Assembly: GCA_958430865.1 (NCBI GenBank)
Contig: CAUDNR010004067.1
Span: 1-64,000, forward strand
Origin: Entrophospora sp. SA101
Lineage: Eukaryota > Glomeromycota > Glomeromycetes > Entrophosporales > Entrophosporaceae
Length of the DNA: 64,000 nucleotides
Direction: 5' to 3'
Shown: positions 22,941 through 34,693 of the stretch, one piece after another
How positions within the stretch are numbered: position 1 is the stretch's first letter
Layout of the letters: each line of letters begins with the position of its first letter
Program-made: the position numbers and the translations under genes
Notes under the pieces: generated by a model
Database searches by the model: none
Told to the model about the DNA's origin: nothing
What the model saw: only the letters and a program-made list of their open reading frames with translations

Positions 22941-23743
22941 TTTATCAGATGATTTCTGATAATTTAAAATAAGTTCTACCAATCCCTAACATATTAAAAT
23001 AAGTTCCTTGGCAAAGGAGTGTAGTGAAAAAGGACAGGGGACGGATTTCTGCGCCTTCACCACGCCACACCTGTTACCATCCTTTTCTAGTATTAATGGG
23101 CCTTGAAAAGGACGGTGTGTTGAACCCATCCCCAGTATCCCAAGAGAAATTGGGAAAATTTGGTCAACCTCCCCATGAAAAATAATTATGACCTAGCTTA
23201 TCATCATTAATAATCAAAATGAGAAAAGACAATTTAAAAAGCAAACAATAAATGAAATAATAACAAGTTAATAAAAAATTGACTACCTTTACCAATGAAT
23301 TTTTCCATACATTGTTGATCATAAACAGAAAATGTTATTATTGCTTTAACAAATCATGTGTATTGATTTATATTTTTTATAAATGTAAAAATTTACTTAA
23401 TTTCTTCTGAATAGATTATAACAATAAGATTAATTATATTTTTATTATTTATATATTATTATATTATTATGTATTTTTAACATAAAAAGGATTATCCTCT
23501 AAGAAGTTTTACAGGCTTTCTATTTTAGTCCTTGTTAAGTCATACACCCAAGGTTGCCAATTTATGTGTTCATAATTTACCCGAGACAAGTACTGATAAT
23601 AGAAACATTAGCCTTATGTACCAACTTTTAAAATATGAGATACAGCTCACCACATTTTGTTGGATAAATTCTATTTCATAATTTTTTTGTGTAATCCAAT
23701 AAATAGTAAAAGTAGAATTGATGATTAAAGAAATAATTAAAGT

Positions 23744-24925
23744 ACCTGCTCAAAAATACTTATATAATTTATCTTGTTGAAAAGTAACTCTATTTTTCAA
23801 AATAATCAATTTTTGAAACTTAAAAAAATTAATTTGATATAATGATTACATTAAGGTAAAATAACAATTTGTAAAATGTTACCTACAAGAACAAAAAAAG
23901 TTGTGACTTTAAATTAATACAAAAGAATTTTAAATTGCGTACAAACCTATCCCCGTCAATAAGATTACAAAAGTGCACCAATGTATTTAAACATTGCTTG
24001 ATTAACCTTGAAGCATGTAATGGCGTGATTGGTCCAGCCTTGGATTCCATGCAATTTTTTTATTGTATATTTTAATCATTTCCTTGTATGTAAATGACTC
24101 TATATACTAATATTCATGATGGTCATGATTGTTATTCAATACATTTGATATCATAATTGGCATAACAAACAATTGCATCACCCAGGTGGTAATAACATCA
24201 AGGCCATGCAGAAATGAAACTTTTAACAATGTGTGTCTACCCAGATCTCTGGGATTCACAAAATAAATTATTTTTCCTGATTATCAAATTATGGTTTCTT
24301 ATGGATAATAAATCTGATGTTAATTGCAGGAGTCAGATTTAATTAAAGTTTCCTATAACAAACTTTGCACAACGGGCGTTTACACACCGCCCCATTCCTA
24401 TGAAATTTTTTCCACAGGTGAGACACTTGCAATTTTGAAGCCTTTGGACAAAACTTTCCCTATCTTCTCCTCAGACCAGGCTGGATGTTGTCATATGAGC
24501 ATTGATGATTGGCATTTGTGTGACGATTGCTTTGAGTCCCTGGTTGCTATTTTTATTGGTGGCACGCCTACTCACCAACAACCCTGCCCCCATTTAAAAA
24601 ATCAAATTCAGTTGATCAAATAAAAATTAAAGACAAACAGAAAATTTGGGAATGATTAATTTATATAATATACCAAACGAAATTTGATCCATTTTGTTTT
24701 ACGGCTTTCCTCCTAACATCAGGGCTACCAACCTGTTCTGAATTTGCGACTTCTTGTGCTTGAAACGAGTTGCAGATCCTCGTTGCTTTGATGCTTATGC
24801 TTGGTTGCAGAGCCATCCTTAGGATTGTTGCGGGAAAACTTTTGGGCTTTCTCACTGGTCTGGTGCTGTGAGGGAAGATTAGTGAAAAAGTCATTGACGA
24901 TGATGAACCCTTTGATAAACCCCAG
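23744..24925. repeat. Dispersed repeat R, copy 1
   Basis: The first 539 bases (23744-24282) are repeated, apparently identically, at 24926-25464. The remainder is diverged from the matching parts of copies 2 and 3; shared landmarks include GCATCACCCAGGT, CCCAGATCTCTGGG and CTACTCACCAACAACCCT. A 99-codon ORF at 24324-24623 is not conserved in the other copies, so it is not called a gene. The unit ends where copy 2 begins. Confidence 0.75.
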
Positions 24926-26690
24926 ACCTGCTCAAAAATACTTATATAATTTATCTTGTTGAAAAGTAACTCTATTTTTCAAAATAATCAATTTTTGAAA
25001 CTTAAAAAAATTAATTTGATATAATGATTACATTAAGGTAAAATAACAATTTGTAAAATGTTACCTACAAGAACAAAAAAAGTTGTGACTTTAAATTAAT
25101 ACAAAAGAATTTTAAATTGCGTACAAACCTATCCCCGTCAATAAGATTACAAAAGTGCACCAATGTATTTAAACATTGCTTGATTAACCTTGAAGCATGT
25201 AATGGCGTGATTGGTCCAGCCTTGGATTCCATGCAATTTTTTTATTGTATATTTTAATCATTTCCTTGTATGTAAATGACTCTATATACTAATATTCATG
25301 ATGGTCATGATTGTTATTCAATACATTTGATATCATAATTGGCATAACAAACAATTGCATCACCCAGGTGGTAATAACATCAAGGCCATGCAGAAATGAA
25401 ACTTTTAACAATGTGTGTCTACCCAGATCTCTGGGATTCACAAAATAAATTATTTTTCCTGATTGTTCCCTATGAATGATAAATCTGACGTTGATTGCAA
25501 GTGTCAGATTTAATTAAAATTTTCCTATCACAAACATGCTGGTCTGCACAATTAAGTACCTTTCAGCACCATGGAGTGCCCCCAATGGTTGAAAGTGCCC
25601 TGAACATGTTGGAAGGCTTTGGACAAAACTTTCCCTATCTTTCTCTCAGGCCAGGCTTGGTTTTTTACCATATGAGCATTGATAACTGATAGCTGGTGCT
25701 TGTGTGATGTTTGCTTTGTGTTATCACCCTCTAGAATAAAGTTGGTGTCTGCAACTGATTCAAAATTCTCCAACTTGGAAGGTTGTGACCTGGGTTGCTG
25801 TCTTGTCAGTGGCATGTCTACTCACTAACAACTCTACCCCATTTAAATAACAAGTTCAGTTGGTCAAATAAAAATCAAAAGAAACAAAATTTATGGGAAT
25901 GATTAATTTATAACATAACATACCAAAATCAAAACCATTTTATGACTTTTTCTTGTTGGTCATGTTGCTGACAAGATATATATAAACATGCGATAATTTT
26001 AATCTATAGGACAGGGGAAATAACCCATTCAATCCCCTACCCAAAATTATAAATTGGTTAGTATTAAAGAAACAGAGAATTTAGGAAAATAATTATACTA
26101 AACAAACACTATTTTACACCAATCCTTACCCTAGAGGTAGGATCATTGCAGGCAACTTTTCAGCCAGCATGCCAGCAGCTTTCTCCAGTCTGGGTGCTGT
26201 GAGAAAATATTAGTGAAAGTGTCATTGACAATTGATGCAGTCTTGGTAAATCTCAGAGCCACATCATTGTATCATCAGGACACAGTAGTCAGATTAGCCT
26301 TGTGTACACAAGGAATGTGTGAGAATGACTGTAAAGTGTTCAAGGTAGTGTGCATGCTTCAACATCTGCTAATTTCCAATAATCAAACATCCAATATCAA
26401 AATGTTCCTTTTTCAACAGTATGCTGCCTTGACAACTTGTAATTAATTATAATAATATTAATATTAATAAAAATTACGAAAAGCAAAAGCAAATCTTGAT
26501 GAGAATCTTATAAGAAACTTATAAATTACCAAGTTCTATTCCGCATTTTGATTCTAATTAAAATATTTATAATACTAAAAAAATACATATCTATACAAGT
26601 AAAAAAAAGTACCATTGGTTAGTTATTAACACTTCTTCTTTATGAGAGCCATACCAAACAACAAGACTCATGTTTTGTCATCCACATCAA
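24926..26690. repeat. Dispersed repeat R, copy 2
   Basis: It begins with the 539-base block shared with copy 1 and continues in a diverged form. From about 25319 it parallels copy 3 (29395-30845) through TGCTGCCTTGACA to a shared right end near GTTTTGTCATC. Short ORFs on both strands are not conserved between copies. The nature of the repeat is unknown; it may be a degraded retroelement or a duplicated gene flank. Confidence 0.65.
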
Positions 26691-27213
26691 AATATTGACA
26701 TTGAACTCAATTATTGATTTAAATAAAAAATAATTTAATTTAGTAATTTTTTATTTAGATAATGAATAGTGATTTTTTTTTTGTAAAATTGCATATTTTG
26801 ATAAGTCAGATCTCTTAATAAGTCGGACATTTGTGTCTCAGAATATTAATGAATTAGTTTTTATCGATGAATAGATAATTTTGGTTTATTGATTTAACAA
26901 AATGTTTGTTTATTTAGTTGAAACTAATTTATTAACTTATTATTAACATCAAATTCAAGCTTCTTATATACAATTCAATTAATTAGTAATGTCAATGACA
27001 TAGAATCATAAAATTATGTCTTTTGTGTAAACATAGAATTATGTCTTTGACTAGTGATGTTAGCCATTTAAAAATCCTAAGCTGACTAAGCTGTTTATTA
27101 CCTAAATTGATAATTTTATTGCTATAACAGCACCACAAGTAATGCAGAAATCTATTGCCAAATTTAGAAATTATTTATGCAGATTATTAGCCACTAAGTT
27201 TCTGGTGGTCTTC

Positions 27214-27223
27214 NNNNNNNNNN
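27214..27223. other. Assembly gap (10 N)
   Basis: Ten undetermined bases. The true gap size is unknown, so linkage between the left and right halves of the accessory region is a scaffolding inference. Confidence 1.
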
Positions 27224-27295
27224 TTTTAAAAAATCAATGGCTTTTTGATATTCATTAGAACCATTGTATTTGTTATCTTTGTTAATACTTTTCAT
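27224..27295 (-). CDS. N-terminal fragment of an ORF cut by the gap
   Basis: ATG 27295 opens a frame of 24 codons (MKSINKDNKYNGSNEYQKAI, then DFLK) that runs into the gap. The composition is coding-like (Asn, Lys, Gln, Glu) and no stop occurs before the gap. The far side of the gap does not obviously continue it. No family can be named from 24 residues. Confidence 0.3.
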
Positions 27296-27677
27296 ATACA
27301 ATTATCCCTATATATATAATTTTATGTTCACTTTGTAGGTTTTTGAAAATTGAGATCAGAGAAAGAGAGATGGATAGAGATCATTCAAAGAACAAAATAT
27401 TTAAGAAGTAAACAATTAATAAATATTTTTAATACTTTATTTTCATCAATAACAATTTATAAAAGAATTATTTAATCATGTATTTTTCTATATTTTATTT
27501 GAATCAAAAGAGAGAGAAGAAAAAACTTTTTTAACTTTTCCCTTGAACATGAATGATTGGAGTATTCAATATCAGTTGATTAACAAATCTAATTAATATT
27601 AATATCAATAAGGTAAATATGCGGATTTTTTTATGGTTACTATTATCCCTTTTTTTATTTTCTAATACTAAAAAAAG

Positions 27678-28836
27678 ATAATCGTGTAGTTTTCCACTAA
27701 AAAATATCCACTTGCAGATCATCCACTAATATTTTTCCCATAAGAATATTCGATCCACTAAAATAAAAATAAAATGTAGGGTATTTATATAACATTTCTC
27801 AACTTCAGACACTGCAGTATAAAAATTCAAACATAAAATTGTTTGGCATTATTAACCTCCAAATAATTATTTTATTGTAATAAAAATACACCATAAAAAA
27901 AAAATAAATAAATATAGTAGAATACAAATAAATTTTTATAAGTTATTTTCTTTTTTTTTCCATACAGAATAACAGAAGCTGAATGGAATAAACAATTTCC
28001 ATCTGCTGTAGAAGTTCCACAGATTAATTTTTTATATTCCTTGGATAACAAAAAGCAAGAACCATCATCAATTTTAATATTAGAAGGTAGATGTTTATAA
28101 ATTGTGAATTCAGGAAGAATTTTATCAGAATAATTTTTTGTATAATCATTATCTTCTAATTCATTTAAAGTTAATTTAATATAAAAGGCTTCTAAAAAGG
28201 ATTTAATTTCTGTTAAGATAGAAAATGCTTGTTTTGAATTCATTTTGTGATCTTTTTTATTTATTGTTTAATTGAGAAAAGATCAATTGAAGTTTTTTTG
28301 GAAGCAAAAAATCAAACCATATTTATAATCTCAGTTTTTTATTTTACATCCATTTTATTAATTGTCTTTAATAAAGCTAAACATTTTTATCAAACTAAAT
28401 AATCTGATGACTTTTAAAATAATCATGTATTTTTCCTTTAGATTTGAACTTTTCACGTTCTTTATTTTTGTCAATTAATGGTGTTCATTTACCTGACAAG
28501 TGTTCTTTTAAAAAAATGATATTTACTTTGATTTCATCCGTATATAGATAGAATTTAGCATGGTATTTAAAAAATGTATGATTAATTTAATGTGATACGA
28601 TTTTAAATATCATTGTTAATATTAATAATAAATATATTATTAATATCATGTCATTGTTAATATTAATATATTATATTAATATAATGTCTGTTAATATTAA
28701 TAGCAAATTTTCGAAAAAATTCTTTTAAAAAAAAATACGGCAGATTATCAAACATTTTAGTGGATCGGATATTCTCACGGGGAAAAAAATTAGTGGATGA
28801 TCTGCAAGATATTTTAGTGGAAAACTACACGATTAT
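27678..28836. mobile_element. Mutator-like element (9-bp TSD, long TIRs) carrying an OTU fragment
   Basis: Inverted repeats of ~87 and ~83 bases lie at 27678-27764 and 28754-28836. They start ATAATCGTGTAGTTTTCCAC and end at GATCCACTAAAAT. Immediately outside, the same 9-mer TAAAAAAAG occurs at 27669-27677 and 28837-28845. Long TIRs with a 9-bp duplication are the Mutator (MULE) signature. TTAGTGGA occurs three times within each arm. The interior holds no MULE transposase, only a minus-strand OTU protease fragment. It is therefore non-autonomous, of Pack-MULE type. The A-rich TSD is low complexity, so chance agreement is possible, but its exact position at both TIR ends supports it. Confidence 0.78.
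27872..28243 (-). pseudogene. OTU-family cysteine protease, N-terminal fragment
   Basis: ATG 28243 opens a 123-codon frame. Residues 76-92 (CGTSTADGNCLFHSASV) carry the OTU nucleophile motif D-G-N-C with D81 and C84. The preceding ~75 residues are helical (SILTEIKSFLEAF and on). OTU domains are deubiquitinases, and in many genomes are carried by transposons. The frame runs into an A-rich tract after ILYG (~27958) and becomes a hydrophobic, tyrosine-rich non-protein. The catalytic histidine and the rest of the fold are missing. It sits inside the Mutator-like element, which may have captured and truncated it. An unseen spliced continuation is possible but the element ends 194 bases further on. 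Confidence 0.65.
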
Positions 28837-29389
28837 TAAAAAAAGAACCAGTGTAACGAAAAACTTTTATTATTATTATTATATGGGAATGGTTTTAGAA
28901 TCTCAATTGCTAACAGCTAAGGCTTTTGGAAAATCATCATATTTATAAAATTATTAAGAGGTTTTTAATCAGAAGGTATTTCTAGAACAATGCTATGGAG
29001 AGAGAATCTTTGTTTCATACAATTTTTTCGGAAGTTGCAATAGACAGAAGTATTACGATAAAGAAAGAATATTCTGTATTTCAAATGAGTTTTTTAATGC
29101 CATTGGTATTTTTACACCATTAAATCTTTCCATAGTTCTAAAATATAATGTATATAATATCCTTTATTCAGATTTGGTACCCATATCTTTGAAAACGGAA
29201 GAGGAGTAGTGGTTTGAAAACAATATGTTTACTATGTTGTTTACATAAATTTCGGGAAATTCTGTATGTGGTATGCAGATCACAAAAAAAATCACATATA
29301 AGCAAACTTAATTAGTTTTGATTTTCTTAGAATGTCGCACACCCCAATGAATGATGCATTTTTACATGTGCTACACTAAATCACAATGT

Positions 29390-30845
29390 TTAATAAATAC
29401 ATTTGATATCATCATTGACATAACAAACAATTGCATCACCCAGGTAGTAATAATACCAAGGCCATGCATAAATGAAACTTTTAATAATACATGTCTACCC
29501 AGATCTCTGGGGTCCACAGAATAAATTACTCTTCCTGATTATCAATTATGAATAATAAATCTGATGTTGATTGCAGGTGCCAGATTTAATTGAAATTTTC
29601 CTACCACAAACATGCAAGATGGCACAATTAAGCGCAATTCAGCACCATAGAATTTTTTTCCCACAGGTGAAACAGTCTTAAACATGTTGGAAGGCTTTGG
29701 ACAAAACATTCCCTTATCATCCCCTCAGACCAGGCTTGGCTGTTACCATATGGCATTGATAACTGATGAAGATTTGCATTTGGGTTATACTTCTTAGAAT
29801 AAAGTTGAAGTTGGCACCTGCAACTGGTTCAAAATTCTGCAATGTGGAAGGTTGCAACCTGGGTTGCTGTCTTGTTGGTGGCATGCCTACTCACCAACAA
29901 CCCTACCCCCATTTAAATAATAAATTCAATTGGTCAAATAAAAATCAAAGAGAAACAGATAATTTGGGAAAATGATTAATTTATATATAACATACCAAAC
30001 AAAATCTGAACCATTTTATAACTTTTTTCTTGTTGGCCACATAGATGTATATAATCATGCGATAATTTTAATCTATACCCCTACTCTAAATTATAAAATT
30101 GGTTAGTATCTGAGAAATAGAGAATTTAGGAAAGTGATTATACAAAACAAACACTATTTTACAACTTTCCTCTTATCATCAGAGCCCAAATGCAATTTCA
30201 GGGCCACAAACCCTGCTCTGAATTGTAACCTCCTGTGGTTGAAACACTTAATATTCCTCCAGAGTTGCGACATGATCACAGTGCCATCCTTAGAGGTAGG
30301 ATTGTTGCAGACAACTTCTCGGCCAACATGCCAGCAGCCTTCTCTGGTCTGGGAAGATTAGTGAAAGTGTCATTGACGATTGGTGCAGACTTGGTGAACT
30401 CCAGGGCCATGCTACCACCCCCCTGGAATTCAGTTGCATCATTGTATCTTCGGGGGATGAAGTCAGATTAGCCTTGTGTACAAAAGGAAGATGAGAGAAT
30501 GACTGTAAAGAGTTCAAGGTAGCATGCATGCTTCAATGTTTGCAAATTTCCGATAATCAAATGTTGCATATTTGAATTGTTTCTTTTTCAACAGCGTGCT
30601 GCCTTGACATCTTCTTGTAATTATAATAATATTAATAATATTATTATTAATGATTACGAAAGGCAAAATATTATCAATGAAAATCTTGTAATTACCCAGC
30701 AAGATCTGCTCCGCGTCTTGATTCAAATTAAAATGTTTAAATGACATAAATATATATCAATACAAAAAATAGTACCTCTATTATTAACACGTTTTCTTTA
30801 GGAGAACCAAACCAAACCAAACAACACTCACGTTTTGTCATCTTG
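29390..30845. repeat. Dispersed repeat R, copy 3
   Basis: It is diverged from copies 1 and 2 but collinear: GCATCACCCAGGT, the CCCAGATCTCTGGG block, GGTGGCATGCCTACTCACC, and the TGCTGCCTTGACA right part. It ends ~136 bases upstream of the start codon of the nuclease-like gene, so it probably contributes that gene's promoter region. Confidence 0.6.
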
Positions 30846-30981
30846 GACTCTGCCAAAAAATAAATTGTTTTTCCAAGAAAAAAAAAATCAATTCACGTCT
30901 GTCCTACCAAAAAAAACCAATAGGATAAATAATTGGTGTACGCGTCGATCAATCATAAACTTTTTTTCTTTTAAAAAAAAT

Positions 30982-32612
30982 ATGGAATCATCCAAAACAA
31001 AAAGAAAGAGAAGCAAAGGAAAAGAAATTGCTCAAGATAATAATGGGTAAGTGTTTTAAGGGTGGTGGTGGTTATCGCCCGCCACTTGTTGTCGTTACTC
31101 TAGTTATCATTTTAAAATGTTGTCGAAAGATTTATTTCTTAGTATCAAAACTAATATACGTTGATTTTTAACTTAATAGTAGAACAAAATTAACAGAAAT
31201 CAAAGTAATGTCACAAATAATGAAAGAGGATCAAGTCAAAAAAGTTATAAAAAAAACAAACTCGATCAAAAACTGAATGCAATCAGTGGTAGCTCAATTG
31301 TTGACTTGCCGGAACGTAATAATTCTGCTAGTAGTAGTAAGAGTGGTATTAGTGATAATTATTCGGATGTTAGTGATGACAAAAGAGACTCGAAAGACTC
31401 CCGAGGCTCTAGGTTATTATCTAATTTTAATAATAGTCATAATAGTGGTGGTAATAATGTTGGTGGTGGAAAAACCAATAGTAAATGGTAAGTTTTATCA
31501 AAGTTTTTTTTATTAATTGTATGATCTTGGCTAATGTTTGGTGACTATTATTAAACTTTAATTTCTATCTAGTTTGTTAGATGATTGGTCTGATAAAGAA
31601 GATTGGGAACCACAATCAATTGAAAGATATTTAAAAAATTCTTCCTCTTCAAGTAAAGTAATAAAAGAAAAAAGCCCAACCAAAAGTCAAGTCTATGAGT
31701 GTCTCATTTCTCAAGTTAATGAAGTTCCTGATAATTTAATGATATCTTTTGTTTCTTATATTTACAATTATTTAATTTAATTACAATATATCTTTTATAT
31801 TTTTAGAAAGAAAATAGGATTGCGAAAATTATAAAAGATGCAGTGAATGATGCATTTGCAAGACAAAAGATTGAAGAGATACCAGTATCAAAACTTTCAC
31901 AAGCAATGATCATGAAAATTGAGAGCAAAATTGGTATACGTGAGATAAGGGTTAGTATTAAACAATTTCTGAAACTAAATATTATCTTTTATTTTTTTTA
32001 CTTATTGTTTGACTGATTATCTAGATGTTACACGAAGAATTTGATGAACTTTTACCTCGTGATGTTGACAAATTTATTTGGAACATGGACATTGATGAAC
32101 CCAAGCACATGAATGATATTAAAAATTGGTTTCAGGATGCATTGGGACTTCCAAAAAAATTTGTTATAAAAAATATTCACAAAGAAATAACATATGAACG
32201 TTATTTGCAGACAGCAAATGTATTATTAAAAGGCAAAGCAGATTTATCTATTGGTCCTGGTGGTACATCCTGTATCTGGGTTGAGATCAAAAAAGATGTA
32301 CACCAAGGTGAAGCTCAAGCAATAGGAGAGCTGTTGATAGCTGATAAAATATTTGCTTTAGGTCCTATGGTTGTGTTAACGGATTGCGTAGAAAGTTGGA
32401 TTATTTATTTTATAATCAAACAAGATGACGAATTTTATATTGCAATTGGTGATATAAATGATCGTGGTGTTGCATTAGCAATAATTAGGACTTTTCTACT
32501 TCAAGAAGAGCAAAAATACAATAATTTAATAAAAGGTGATTTAGCACCAATTATAGTTAAATTACCCACACCTTTTAGAAACAAGGCAAGGTTTAAGGAA
32601 ACAATAGTTTGA
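30982..32612 (+). CDS. PD-(D/E)XK nuclease-like (Crinkler-type effector) protein, 5 exons
   Basis: Exons 30982-31046, 31197-31487, 31573-31723, 31807-31950 and 32025-32612 join in phase to 412 aa. Exon 3 has an atypical donor; ending at 31714 is equally in frame and removes three residues. The N-terminus is a basic, NLS-like patch (KTKRKRSKGKE). A Ser/Asn/Gly-rich disordered linker and a charged helical middle follow. Exon 5 has the restriction-endonuclease-like core: KADLSIG (D290), WVEIKK (E304, K306) and QGEAQAIGELL (Q311-E319). Similar cores form the C-terminal domains of Crinkler-type effectors and related transposon nucleases, common in AM fungi. No Crinkler N-terminal header is visible. 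The active-site call is inference. The gene lies among transposons. Confidence 0.65.
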
Positions 32613-34279
32613 AAAGGTATTTGGATTTTTCTTTTCATTAAAAAATCAAATAACAACAGCACATAATCTTCTTGTGTAAATTAAAACTGGCTTCTTCCTT
32701 TATGGAAATTGTTATAAAATAGGTTTGATTCAAAAATCGGTTTGGTTTATGGACAATTTTTGAAGAATATTAAAATAATGGGCTTTATAACAAAAAAAAT
32801 GAATACAATTACTTGATCAATTTTTATCTATCTTTTGAATATATAGACGGTTTAAAGTTTACCCGAACAATAAATACTTATTATTTATTGGATGGAGTTA
32901 GTTGAGAGTAATTAATTATAAGTTTATTATTAATTGGACTTATCTTCAATATAAGAACAATTAATTTGATATAACAATATTATTTGAAATATTTGTTTTT
33001 TTTCTGAATAAATTATTTTTATTACTATTGAATTGAGTGCCTAAGGCAATAATATAAAAATGTTATAAATATGTCCCTTAATATTAACATGAACTTTTCA
33101 AATAAAATAAAGATGCTTTTTATCTGAAAAACAATTGGTTCTTCAAAATGTATTTTATAGCCTGATCCTCTTGTATCTTGAAAAAGAAATTTTTTCAAAT
33201 CTTGGAGTCTAAAGTTTATATCTGAACTCCAGCCTCCTATTTGTTATTTGTATTGTCACCAATTAATTTTGGGAGAGCGTGTTTTAATTGATGATAACAA
33301 ATTTTTATTAGTTTATGTGGATCAGAGTGAATAGGCTAATACTAATGAATTAGATTTATTAGCGAATAATTTTGTTTTAGTGATTTGATAAAAATGATTT
33401 ATTTAATTTTGTATTTAGTTGAAACTAATTATTAACTTATTATTAAGTTAATTTGTTACAAAGTTATTCTTCGACTACAGCGAATTCTTGTTCCTTATTA
33501 TTATATACATGTTAAATTATATTAATATGTATCCCAATCTGGGATAATTTTCATTAATTTCTACTAAATAAAGGCCTAATACTAATCATTCGGATAATTA
33601 ATACAAATAAAAATAGGATATTAAAAATAAATAATAGATAAAATAAATAACTAAAAATAATAAATGCATCCAAATAAATAATATAAATAATTTAATATTA
33701 AGGGTAGAGTGTACGTAACACGAATTTTACTATGATAATTTTTTTGGCCGCCGATCATTAAAGTATTATAGTAAATAGTGTAGTCGCATATTAATATAAT
33801 AATAATAATATCAGGATAAATTATTGTTTTATTGAAGGTGAGTGAAGTGGATAACAAGAAGGTAGAATAAGTTCAACAATTAACTATTGTTTGGCATTAG
33901 AAAATATTTAATATAACATTCTCCTTCCACTTGCTTTCTTTAACATTGACAAAAAATTGACAATGTCGCCCCAATAATAAAATAAATAGGTTATTATTAT
34001 CATAACAAATATTTTCCTGCTCCTTCTCATGTTTCCCTATTTAAAATAATTGTGGCATTAATACATCTAACTTTCAATAATAATTAATGAATTGATTGAT
34101 TATTTGTAAAAATACCAAGTAAAAAAAAAGGAATTCTGATTTTTGTTTCTAAAGCAAAAAGAAAGATTAATATAATTTCCACGAAAAATATTAATATGTA
34201 AAATAGAAAGATATATTATCTTGTTATTATTTTCTACTACCATCATTCAACTCTCCTAGTTGATAATGTACTTTGGCTA
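32613..34279. other. Intergenic, AT-rich, with one repeat-derived remnant
   Basis: It contains the diverged repeat remnant at 33218-33334 and a block (33410-33450) resembling 26915-26950. No other feature is supportable. Confidence 0.5.
33218..33334 (+). pseudogene. Coding-like remnant related to 16122-16330
   Basis: A 38-codon frame (ISELQPPICYLYC and on, then LGERVLIDDNKFLLVY) has no start codon. About 55 bases match, with changes, the 3' end of the remnants at 16122-16330 and 50760-50968, in opposite orientation. It is a decayed member of a dispersed family of unknown identity. Confidence 0.35.
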
Positions 34280-34441
34280 AGGTTGTGGGCGAAACTCCCC
34301 CAGAAATCAAACAGAGTTTGTTTAGACAGGTTATACATTAATTGTTTATTAGAGTTTTGCATCTGGGGGTTTTGTCAATCATCGTTTTAACAAGGTATAT
34401 ACTAATTGTTCATTAGAGTTGGAGTTTTCGGCAAGCAACCT
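34280..34441. mobile_element. TA-flanked MITE, 162 bp
   Basis: The termini are inverted (AGGTTGTGGGCGAAACTCC; reverse of GGAGTTTTCGGCAAGCAACCT) and TA lies directly outside both ends (34278-34279, 34442-34443). The interior contains two direct ~30-base repeats (TACATTAATTGTTTATTAGAG, TATACTAATTGTTCATTAGAG). This fits a Tc1/mariner-type MITE. Confidence 0.6.
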
Positions 34442-34693
34442 TATTGTTGGCAAAGAAAAGTATTTCAAGATTTAATATTTATTATTTATTTAAACTGTTT
34501 GTTATATACTCGTTTGTTACAACAAAATTTGTTATTATTATAGGTTTAATAGTAATTTGAGAATTTTTAATAGTAATTTGAAAACTATTTTTGACTTTAC
34601 ATGTTTTTTTTAAAAGAACCTTTTAACAAGATATAATTTTTTTTATGACCATATGATTGGATACATATTAAAAAAAGATTAAACATCTTACTA

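Larger units (their letters stand above)
1095..23591. repeat. Segmental duplicon, copy A (22.5 kb, direct)
   Basis: This block recurs as copy B at 36370-58229 in the same orientation, and its first part recurs as copy C from 59415. The A-to-B offset is 35275 up to the tandem duplication at ~7617, 34636 after it, and 34638 after a TA microsatellite near 13200. The differences I found are the 639-bp tandem duplication in A, the 2-bp microsatellite change, C/A at 4593/39868 and T/G at 23425/58063. The left limit is ~1095/36370 and the right limit 23591/58229, after which the sequences are unrelated. Confidence 0.95.

Noticed and set aside
24324..24623. 99-codon ORF in repeat R copy 1
   Set aside because: The matching parts of copies 2 and 3 are frameshifted and the frame is not conserved, so it is probably a chance ORF.
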